A stretch of DNA of 64,000 nucleotides, from the NCBI GenBank assembly GCA_963775395.1, contig CAVZIX010000018.1:58452-122451 (forward strand), read 5' to 3'. Origin of the DNA: JAIBJN01 sp963775395. GTDB lineage: Bacteria; Actinomycetota; Thermoleophilia; Gaiellales; Gaiellaceae. The notes beneath the pieces were generated by a model. That model searched no databases. It was not told the origin of the DNA and saw only the letters and a list, made by a program, of their open reading frames with translations. Every line of letters begins with the position of its first letter. Position 1 is the first letter of the stretch. The position numbers and the translations under genes were made by a program. Positions 43,259-50,147 of the stretch are shown piece by piece.

Positions 43259-44974
43259 TCAGTAATCGTCGGGCGAGAAGAGGTGGCGCAGCCCCGGCGC
43301 GCCGCGCCGGGCGATCGCCATCCGGAGGACGTTTACATAGCGGCCGCCTTCGAGTCCGTGGGGCGGCCGGGTCGCAGCCTCCTTCAGCGCGCGGTGGATC
43401 CAGCAGACGTAGAAGAGGGGCTCCACGAGGCCCGGCGCAAGGCCGGTCTGGGTGCAGAAGCGGCGCGTCGTCTCTACGAGGAGCAGGCTCAAGTCGGACT
43501 GTTCGAGATACTGCTCTGCGAAGCTGCGGAGAGGGTCGCGCGTACCCGCCGCCCGGGAGACCATTACGCCGTAGCTCCGCAGGAAGTGAAAGAGGTCCCA
43601 GAGCGGCATTCCTAGCGGCTCGGCAGCTTCCCAGTCGAGAAAGGCCGGTCTCCCATCCGGGGTGATCAGGAGGTTCCACGGCCCAGGATCCCCGTGCTGG
43701 AAGACAAGCGGGAATCCGTCCCCGCCTCGCGCGAGGGCAGCGACTTGCACACGGAGGAAGTCCTCCTCCCCGGCGTCGAGACGGTAGATCTGCGAGAAAC
43801 GCTCAAAGAGCGGCTCGAGCTTGGAGAGGGCGTCCCGAGCGTCTGCGCTTGTACCCGCAACGGTGGTCGTCCCCAGATCGAGAAGCCACTCCACCGCGGC
43901 GCGGGCGTAGGGACAGTCTGCGGTCGCCCGCGTCCGCTTGCGGAAGCGCTCACCGTTGATCGCCGACTCACCGAGGACGGCGAGTCCGGCGTGCAGGCCG
44001 AAGAACTGCGGCCGGGGAAGAGTGTCGTCAGCTCCGATCCCGCCGTCCCGCAGCAGCGTGAGCGCACGCCACTCGTTCTCGAGCCGCGGATTCAAGCTTG
44101 CATCGCGCGTGATCTTGACCACGGACTGGGGCGCGTCGCCCTCGGCTCCGAACAGGAAGACGAGCACCTTCTGGGAGGGATACTCGCCCGGGGCCGCGAG
44201 CGCCCAGCGGCTCTCGTGGACGTGGACACGGGCTGCAGCCGCCACGTCACGGAGATAACGAGGAGGTCCGGGTGGAAGCCCCTCCCCGGGGCGGCCGAAG
44301 AGGGCGCCGCGCCGATGGACGATGCGGCTGACGGCGGGGTGCCGTGCAAGCACGCGTCCGGGCCGGCGCAGGAGCAGGCGGCGGAGGAGGCGCCGCTCCA
44401 AGCGTCGCTCGAGGTACCTGATCGCCCGCAGGTCGTGGAGCGGAGCGGCCGCCCGCACCTCGCCGCTTGCCGGCGCAAGCCAGAAGAACGCGCCATCTCC
44501 GAGATCCCCGCCGGCTCTCCCAGCCGAGCTGCTGCCGAGCCTGGCGACCAGCGATCTGAGCTCGACGTAGGTGAGTCCATCCGGCTTCAGCAGGCGGCCG
44601 GCCTCTTGCTGCAACCGGCTCCTGCGCTCAGCTCGCAAGCGAGGCAGCCGCGCGATGACGACGAGGTCCACACTCGCATCGGCGAGGGGGACTCTATCGG
44701 GGCGATCCACCTCGAGAACCGAGACCGTTCGCAGCGCGTCGAGGCCGGTCCGGTTTCGGATCCTTCTCAGCTCACCAGCCGACGCGCAGACGGTCACCTC
44801 GTCGCCGAGTCGCGCGAGCGTCGCGAGTGCCGGGGTCGACGGACGCCCGAGGCAGACGATCCGACCGAGCTCGAGGCTCGGTAGCAGGAAGCACCAGTTC
44901 GCCCCCCCGACCGTGCCCTTGAGGTTGCTGCCCGGAACGAACCGTGTCTCCGACTCTTCGGTGAGCCTGGTCAT
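43259..44974 (-). CDS. fusion of methyltransferase-like domain and APH-family kinase
   Basis: The protein has about 571 residues. The N-terminal ~170 residues have a Rossmann-like pattern (ELGRIVCLGRPSTPALATLA, then SVDLVVIARLPRL and GRLLKPDGLTYVELRSL) but a weak SAM-binding loop. The C-terminal half has an APH-type kinase: KVLVFLFGAEGD, LVFQHGDPGPWNLLITPDGR (H427-G-D) and AFLDWEAAEPLGMPLWDLFH. A GAAAGAGGG site precedes ATG 44974, so I prefer this start over the upstream one at 45001. It is the first of a cluster of three genes (with 41932 and 40736) packed on the minus strand. Confidence 0.82.
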   Translation of the reverse strand: MTRLTEESETRFVPGSNLKGTVGGANWCFLLPSLELGRIVCLGRPSTPALATLARLGDEVTVCASAGELRRIRNRTGLDALRTVSVLEVDRPDRVPLADASVDLVVIARLPRLRAERRSRLQQEAGRLLKPDGLTYVELRSLVARLGSSSAGRAGGDLGDGAFFWLAPASGEVRAAAPLHDLRAIRYLERRLERRLLRRLLLRRPGRVLARHPAVSRIVHRRGALFGRPGEGLPPGPPRYLRDVAAAARVHVHESRWALAAPGEYPSQKVLVFLFGAEGDAPQSVVKITRDASLNPRLENEWRALTLLRDGGIGADDTLPRPQFFGLHAGLAVLGESAINGERFRKRTRATADCPYARAAVEWLLDLGTTTVAGTSADARDALSKLEPLFERFSQIYRLDAGEEDFLRVQVAALARGGDGFPLVFQHGDPGPWNLLITPDGRPAFLDWEAAEPLGMPLWDLFHFLRSYGVMVSRAAGTRDPLRSFAEQYLEQSDLSLLLVETTRRFCTQTGLAPGLVEPLFYVCWIHRALKEAATRPPHGLEGGRYVNVLRMAIARRGAPGLRHLFSPDDY

Positions 44975-45047
44975 CCCTCTTTCCGGCAACAGGCGAGCCA
45001 AGCCTGGCGGGGCGTGGCCGGCTGCTGACCGGCCGGATGGACGCCGG

Positions 45048-46325
45048 TTACAGGATCCGATCCTTGCACAGAACCGTGCCGATGACGTTCGCGCCGGCGA
45101 GGCGGAGGCTCTCGAGGGCGACGGGTATCTGTTCGCGCTTCGTGTGGTCGCGCTCGGTCACGAGGACGGTGACGTCGGCTGCACGTGACCACACGAGACT
45201 GTTCGGCGAGCGATCGACGGGGGCAACCGTGAGAACGACGACGTCGGAGTCTGCGAGCACGCGGTCGATTATCGTCGTGGCCTGATCGAGTTCGAGCGGC
45301 TCCATGGCGTTGCGCGGTCGAATAATGCTCAGGCGCGATCCCGTGACGCGAACCCGGTCGAGCATGACCCGGCCGGCCCGCAGAGGACGGGCGGGGCGGA
45401 CGCGATTCTCCACCAGGCCGGGCTTGCGGAGGATGCCGAAGGGCTTCGCGTCTCCTTGTTGCCCGGCATCGATCAGGGAAACGCTGGCTCCTCCTTCGGC
45501 CAACGCGCCGGCCAGGTTGGTCGCGAGGCTGACGCTCGACCGACCGCCGTGGGCGTCGAGCACGAGGATGCTCCGCAACGGCCGCTCGCCGTTCGAGAGC
45601 TCGATCTTCACCGCCAGGAGGCGGTAGCCGGCCGCCGTACTGGAATTCGGGTCGGAGCCCAGGGGGATCGCTCGACCAAAGGGGTTGAGGCGAGCTCCGT
45701 CGACCGAGCCGAGGAAAGCGACGGGCGCCGCTGTGGCGAGATCCTCCTCGCTCCTGACCGCGGTGCTCAGCGAGTCAACGAGGGCAGCGAGCCCCAGCGC
45801 GGCGAGTAGGCCGGCGATCGCCGCCAGCGGAATGATCAGTTGTTGTGAGGGGCCAGTCGGGCTCGTGGACGGGGTGGCACGCTCGACGACTTGCAGCCTG
45901 CCTTCGGGCGGAGTCTGGAATCCGAGCTGCCTTGAGTAGGCGACGAGCGACCCCGCGATCGCATTCGCAATGGCGGCAGCACGAGCTGCGTTACTGTCGC
46001 GCGCGCGGATGGTGATCAGACGCGTGACGTCGCTCGCGGTCACGTCCACCTTGCTCTTGACGCTGCCCGGCGTAAGACCGACCTCGGCGGCCGCTCGGTC
46101 GACGACTACGGCCGTCTCGGTCACCCCCGCATAGGTCCGCGCCTGCGATCCCGCCGCCTGCAGCGTGTCTCGGTCGGCGCTGACCGGGCCCACGAGCAGG
46201 GTCGCCTCGCTCTCGTAGGTCGCCGGGAGCCGCTCGGCGACGAGGAAGCCCATGGCGGCCGCGACTCCCGCCCCGACGGCGAGCAGCCACCACCAACGAC
46301 GAATAACTGGAAGAAGGCCGCTCAG
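45048..46325 (-). CDS. Wzz/YveK-type chain-length protein with degenerate BY-kinase domain, possible CTG start
   Basis: The frame contains a typical Wzz N-terminus (VIRRWWWLLAVGAGVAAAMG) upstream of the first ATG (46253). There is no ATG, GTG or TTG in frame between that ATG and the upstream in-frame stop. A CTG at 46325 has GAGGGG eight bases before it and would give a complete first TM helix, so it is the likely start. The body contains YESEATLLVGPVSADRDT, a second TM (LIIPLAAIAGLLAALGLAAL) and a pseudokinase (LVLDAHGGRSSVSLATNLAG, DSDVVVLTVAPVDR). The P-loop lacks its lysine. It is a paralogue of the product at 20786-22147. Alternatively the start is ATT or ATG 46253, which would cut the first TM. 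Confidence 0.8.
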   Translation of the reverse strand: MSGLLPVIRRWWWLLAVGAGVAAAMGFLVAERLPATYESEATLLVGPVSADRDTLQAAGSQARTYAGVTETAVVVDRAAAEVGLTPGSVKSKVDVTASDVTRLITIRARDSNAARAAAIANAIAGSLVAYSRQLGFQTPPEGRLQVVERATPSTSPTGPSQQLIIPLAAIAGLLAALGLAALVDSLSTAVRSEEDLATAAPVAFLGSVDGARLNPFGRAIPLGSDPNSSTAAGYRLLAVKIELSNGERPLRSILVLDAHGGRSSVSLATNLAGALAEGGASVSLIDAGQQGDAKPFGILRKPGLVENRVRPARPLRAGRVMLDRVRVTGSRLSIIRPRNAMEPLELDQATTIIDRVLADSDVVVLTVAPVDRSPNSLVWSRAADVTVLVTERDHTKREQIPVALESLRLAGANVIGTVLCKDRIL

Positions 46326-46399
46326 CTCAAGAACCCCTCGGCTAGTTACGTCTCGGCGCTAAGCCAGGAACGACCTAGCTTAGTCCCCCCGAGGCCCCG

Positions 46400-46720
46400 G
46401 TGGGCTGCGGAGGAGGTGGGCATGCCCGCTACGCTACATCGCGCTGCGGCCGACTCACTGCGGCGAGGTGCTCGATCCTCTTTCTGAATGGCGGCCACTA
46501 TGCCGAGCTCGAGGAAACCCTCGGCGCCGGCCTGCCTGCCATCTTCGCCACGATCGCGCTCTCGCTCCTTCTGTTGGTCCTCGCCGCGATTCCTCCTTCG
46601 GCGCTTCCAGGAGGCATCTCGGAGCTGCTGGCGCCTCGCCGCGCCCAGATCGCAGTCCTTGGAGTCTCCATCTCCATGGCTGGCGCCGTCGGCCTCTTGA
46701 TCGTCGTCTGGGCCCTGTAG
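46400..46720 (+). CDS. possible small membrane protein
   Basis: A frame of 106 codons from GTG 46400 contains LEETLGAGLPAIFATIALSL and LGVSISMAGAVGLLIVVWAL, a two-helix membrane protein. The first 30 residues are Cys/Gly/Arg-rich and unlikely. A strong GGAGGAGGT at 46410-46418 precedes an ATG at 46422 in another frame that stops after 21 codons. So either the real start is inside, or there is a frameshift between the two. If it is not a gene, the 415-bp stretch 46326-46741 holds no other coding sequence I can support. Confidence 0.35.
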   Translation: MGCGGGGHARYATSRCGRLTAARCSILFLNGGHYAELEETLGAGLPAIFATIALSLLLLVLAAIPPSALPGGISELLAPRRAQIAVLGVSISMAGAVGLLIVVWAL

Positions 46721-46741
46721 CCCCGCCGGCCTCGTCGACCT

Positions 46742-47692
46742 CTACGGACGGCTGCCCCCTCCGGCCTCCGTCGCCGCGAGCTGGGCCGCCAGCCCCTCCT
46801 CGAGCCCCGTCCCCGGCGTCCAGCCGAGCTCCGAGCGCAGGAGGGTCGTGTCGGCCGCCGTGCGACGGACGTCTCCGAGCGCAGACGGCTCGTTGCGCAC
46901 GTCCAGGCGCCTCCCCGCCAGCCGCTCGCAGATTTCGATGACCTGTTTGAGCGTCGTCTCGCTCCCGCCCCCGACGTTGTAGATGCGACTTCGATGCTCG
47001 TTTGCCATGGCTGCGAGAGTGGCCTCGGCGGCGTCGCCGACGTAGGTGAAATCCCGCGACTGCTCGCCGGTGCCGAAGAGGCGGAAGGGCGTGCCGCCCA
47101 GGAGCGCAGAGATGATGCGCGAGAACGCCATGTCCGGGCGCTGCCTGGGCCCGTACACAGTGAAATAACGGAGGGAGACGACCTCGAGCCCGAAGGTCTC
47201 GAAGTAGGAGCGGGCCAGTGACTCGCACGCCAGCTTGGTGACCCCGTACGGCGAGACGGGCCGGGGCAGCGCTCCCTCGCTCGTGGGATACGCCTCTGCA
47301 TTCCCGTATACGGAGGAGCTCGACGCCATAACGACACGCCGCTTGGCCGCCGCTGCTGCCTCCAAGAGACGTTGCGTCGCGTAGATGTTGTCCCGGACGT
47401 AGACCGCGAATGTGTCGCCCCAGCTTCCACGCACCCCGGGCTGGGCAGCCAGGTGGAAGACGCCGTCCGTCTCGGCGAGGAGAGGCTCGAGCGAGGCGTC
47501 CGCGAGATCGAGCTCCGTGAACGAAAAGCCCGGATACGCCCGGGCCTCCGCGAGATTCGCCTCCTTCCGCTCGCGAGGGTAGTAGTCGGTGAAGACGTCG
47601 ACTCCCACGACGTCGTCGCCTCGCCGGAGGAGCCGGTCGACCAGGTGCGAGCCGATGAAGCCGGCGCATCCCGTGACGAGGTAGCGACTCAC
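46742..47692 (-). CDS. NAD-dependent epimerase/dehydratase (UDP-glucose 4-epimerase type)
   Basis: The 316-residue extended SDR has the NAD loop VTGCAGFIGSHL (6-17), HLAAQPGVRGSWGD, SSSSVYGN and the catalytic YGVTK (149-153), then LRYFTVYGPRQRPDMAF and GDAAEATLAAM. HLAAQPGVR and YFTVYGPRQRPDMAF are typical of UDP-glucuronate/UDP-glucose 4-epimerase groups. It probably makes a UDP-sugar for the polysaccharide locus and marks its right end. GTG 47692 is 10 bases from the stop of the metallophosphoesterase gene, so these two may be co-transcribed. Confidence 0.93.
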   Translation of the reverse strand: MSRYLVTGCAGFIGSHLVDRLLRRGDDVVGVDVFTDYYPRERKEANLAEARAYPGFSFTELDLADASLEPLLAETDGVFHLAAQPGVRGSWGDTFAVYVRDNIYATQRLLEAAAAAKRRVVMASSSSVYGNAEAYPTSEGALPRPVSPYGVTKLACESLARSYFETFGLEVVSLRYFTVYGPRQRPDMAFSRIISALLGGTPFRLFGTGEQSRDFTYVGDAAEATLAAMANEHRSRIYNVGGGSETTLKQVIEICERLAGRRLDVRNEPSALGDVRRTAADTTLLRSELGWTPGTGLEEGLAAQLAATEAGGGSRP

Positions 47693-47702
47693 GCGGAGGC
47701 GC

Positions 47703-48626
47703 TCAACGGCAGGTTCCGGAGCCGGAGTCCGTGAAGGTCTTGCCGTCCACCGGAAGGAACTCCCAATCGTAGCCGGCCGACTTCAGGGTCAGCTTCAGCA
47801 CGCCCCACGTGTCGTCGTTGCGGATCTCGGTGGTCGGAAGCGGATCGTACTTGAACCGGCGAAGGTTCCCGCCGCCAGTTCCGGCGACGAATAGCCGAAC
47901 GCCCCGGGCGTCGTCTCGCTCGCCCTGGGCATTCATGGGCGCGAAGCGCTCGTAGCTGTGCTCGTGTGCGGTCAGGAACACCTCGACGCCTTCCTCGTAC
48001 AGAACCTGCCAGATCGGTCGTACGCGCCCGGTGTTCTCCGGGTCGCCGTACCGCCCTGAGCTGAACGGCGGCCGGTGTGCCACCGCCAGCGTGCAGAAGG
48101 CGGCATGTTCTTCCAGATCGCGGCGAAGCCACTCGATCTGGGGTTCGTCAAGTTCACAGCCCCCGATTCGCCAGCAGTCGCCGTTGAGGACGACCACGTG
48201 CCAGGCGCCGAGGTCGTAGCTGTAGTAGTACTTGTCGTACGGGCCGCCTCTCGAGCCGAAGTAGTCCGCATAACCCTGTGCGTCCTTCGTCGAATGGTCG
48301 TGGTTGCCGGCTGCGGCCCGGGTCCGGTCCTTGAACCTCCCCCAGGAGGGGGCGTAGCACTCGTTGAAGTCAACCAACGTCCCCTGCTGGTACGCGTTGT
48401 CGCCAAGCGTTTGAATCGTCGCGTCGGGGAAACGTGCAAGGATCTTCGCGGTCGCTTCGTCCCCCTCGTGCTCGCATTCGGCGATGTCGCCGGCCGCCAG
48501 GAGCACGTGGAACCCACCCGCAGCCTCCTCGTCTGTGTCTCCTCCCCCGAAGGCGAAGGCGAAGGCGACGACGAGCGCCGCACCCAGCACGACGATCAGA
48601 ACGGTGAGCACGGTCAGCGGTCGCAC
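47703..48626 (-). CDS. secreted/membrane-anchored calcineurin-type metallophosphoesterase
   Basis: The 307-residue protein has an N-terminal TM/signal anchor (LTVLTVLIVVLGAALVVAFA). The metallophosphoesterase motifs are in order: AAGDIAECEHEGD (44-56), LGDNAYQQGT (74-83), AAGNHDHSTK (105-114), LAVAHRPPFSSG, and FLTAHEHSYERFAP. The order fits purple-acid-phosphatase-like and related enzymes that act outside the membrane. Its substrate is unknown. The start is a GTG. It lies upstream of the epimerase and downstream of a 364-bp intergenic region. Confidence 0.9.
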   Translation of the reverse strand: MRPLTVLTVLIVVLGAALVVAFAFAFGGGDTDEEAAGGFHVLLAAGDIAECEHEGDEATAKILARFPDATIQTLGDNAYQQGTLVDFNECYAPSWGRFKDRTRAAAGNHDHSTKDAQGYADYFGSRGGPYDKYYYSYDLGAWHVVVLNGDCWRIGGCELDEPQIEWLRRDLEEHAAFCTLAVAHRPPFSSGRYGDPENTGRVRPIWQVLYEEGVEVFLTAHEHSYERFAPMNAQGERDDARGVRLFVAGTGGGNLRRFKYDPLPTTEIRNDDTWGVLKLTLKSAGYDWEFLPVDGKTFTDSGSGTCR

Positions 48627-48990
48627 GGACTCATGCTAGCCCCGTGCAAGCCCTTCCTCTCCGGTCTAACGCCCCCGTCCGCCGACTGCACCGCGAAACG
48701 GGAGGGGTCGCCCGCTGCGGCCTGCGGGCGACCCCATGAACCTGTTTCAGCGTACATCAGTTGCCGGGACGGCCAACCTGTGGGAGAACCATCGTCCCAC
48801 TGGCACACGGGCCCGAAGAAACCTGCACAGGCGCCAGCAACGGAGCGGTGAGGGGAGAAGCCGGGCACGAACGGCTTACTCAGCGAAGAGATGGGCTCGA
48901 TCTCGAGCGCGCATGTGGAGGGCTTCTTGCGACCCGGGCCGCCTTCGACCGCCATCCCCTCGACCTCTCACGCGGAGCCCCGTCCGCGTG
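48627..48990. other. 364-bp intergenic region with a 12-bp inverted repeat
   Basis: The region lies between the metallophosphoesterase (minus) and the end of mreB (minus). It contains a perfect 12-bp inverted repeat (48704-48715 and 48724-48735, loop of 8 bases, stem GGGGTCGCCCGC). There is no T run, so it is not a classical terminator; it may be a leader structure of the metallophosphoesterase transcript. The rest has small frames in all directions but no gene I can support. I could not match it to a known riboswitch by eye. Confidence 0.5.
48704..48735. repeat. 12-bp perfect inverted repeat (hairpin)
   Basis: The arms GGGGTCGCCCGC and GCGGGCGACCCC are separated by 8 bases. On the minus strand it lies about 80-110 bases upstream of the metallophosphoesterase start, so it would be in that gene's leader, or end the mreB transcript. 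Confidence 0.7.
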
Positions 48991-50085
48991 TCACTTAGTA
49001 CGAGCGGCCTGGGCCATTGCCTCGAACTCCTCGAGGCTCCGTCCTGCGCCGTGGGCGACGCAGAGGAGCGGCGATTCGACCCGGTGCACGGCAACCCCGG
49101 TCTCCCAGCGCAGGCGCTCGTCGATCTCCCGCAGCAGCGCTCCCCCGCCCGCCAGGACGATCCCTCGCTCGACGACATCGGCAGCGAGCTGCGGGGGCGT
49201 TCGCTCGAGCGTCTCCTTGACGGCGTCCACGATGCGGACGACCGGGCCTTCGAGCGCAAGCTGCACCTCGTCGGAGTGGAGCGCGCGTCGTTGGAGGAGC
49301 CCCGTGGCCTGGTCCCGCCCTGCGACCTCCGCCTCGCCCTCGGGGGTCCCGGCGCCGGCGGCGCCGATCTCGATCTTCACCCCCTCGGCTCGCTCCTGCC
49401 CGATCAGCAGCCCATGTCTCTTGCGCACGTGGTCGACGATGGCCTCGTCCATCTCGTAGCCGCCCACGCGGACCGAATTCCAGACGACCATGCCACCGAG
49501 CGAGATGACGGCCACCTCGGTGGTCCCGCCGCCGATGTCGACGACCATGCTCGCAGCCGGCTCTTCGACAGGGAGGTCTGCGCCGATCGCCGCCGCCATC
49601 GGCTCCTCGATCAGGCAGACCTCGCGCGCGCCCGCGACGAGCGTTGCTTCCTCGACCGCCCGGCGCTCGACGTCGGTGATGCCGCTCGGCACGCAGAGCA
49701 CGACGCGGGGATGGGCGAAGCGGCTACCGATCGTCCTCCGGATGAAGTGCCGGAGCATCTGCTCGGTCACCTCGAAGTCCGCGATGACACCGTGCCGGAG
49801 CGGACGCGTCGCGCGGATCGTGGCCGGGGTGCGTCCGATCATGCGTCGCGCCTCTTTCCCGACTGCGAGCACTTGGTTCGACGTCTCGTCGATGGCGACG
49901 ACCGACGGCTCGAAGAGGGCGATTCCATGACCGCGGACGAACACGACCGTGTTCGCGGTGCCGAGGTCGACGGCGATGTCGCCGCCGCGCTGTAGGGGCA
50001 GATGTCGCACGAGCCGCTTGCGCACGGATGGGAGCGGACCCTTCTCGATCCGGTCGAACCGAAGAGGCTTGGTCGTGACCGCCAC
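48991..50085 (-). CDS. mreB: rod-shape protein MreB
   Basis: The actin-like protein of about 364 residues has the phosphate-1 motif DIAVDLGTANTVVFVRGHGI, then EPSVVAIDETSNQVLAVGKE, DFEVTEQMLRHFIRRT, the MVVDIGGGTTEVAVISLGGM phosphate-2 motif and the adenosine motif VLAGGGALLREIDERL. MreB filaments guide cell-wall synthesis. There is no mreC or mreD next to it. GTG 50085 is chosen because GGGAGG lies ten bases upstream; a later GTG at 50025 has no site. It is 62 bases downstream of the sigma-like/Ig-repeat gene on the same strand, so probably in one transcript. Confidence 0.93.
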   Translation of the reverse strand: MAVTTKPLRFDRIEKGPLPSVRKRLVRHLPLQRGGDIAVDLGTANTVVFVRGHGIALFEPSVVAIDETSNQVLAVGKEARRMIGRTPATIRATRPLRHGVIADFEVTEQMLRHFIRRTIGSRFAHPRVVLCVPSGITDVERRAVEEATLVAGAREVCLIEEPMAAAIGADLPVEEPAASMVVDIGGGTTEVAVISLGGMVVWNSVRVGGYEMDEAIVDHVRKRHGLLIGQERAEGVKIEIGAAGAGTPEGEAEVAGRDQATGLLQRRALHSDEVQLALEGPVVRIVDAVKETLERTPPQLAADVVERGIVLAGGGALLREIDERLRWETGVAVHRVESPLLCVAHGAGRSLEEFEAMAQAARTK

Positions 50086-50147
50086 CGCTGCGGCGCCTCC
50101 CGAGGCGCCGAGCGGATCGACTCTGCAGGGTACCGCGCTGCGCGGCC

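Noticed and set aside
48750..48870. Possible riboswitch (cobalamin or c-di-AMP type) in the intergenic region
   Set aside because: Short stretches looked similar, but I could not align the conserved cores of either class on either strand.
48736..49995. Long plus-strand frames across the mreB gene and its 3' flank
   Set aside because: Shadow frames without start sites or domains; mreB on the other strand is certain.
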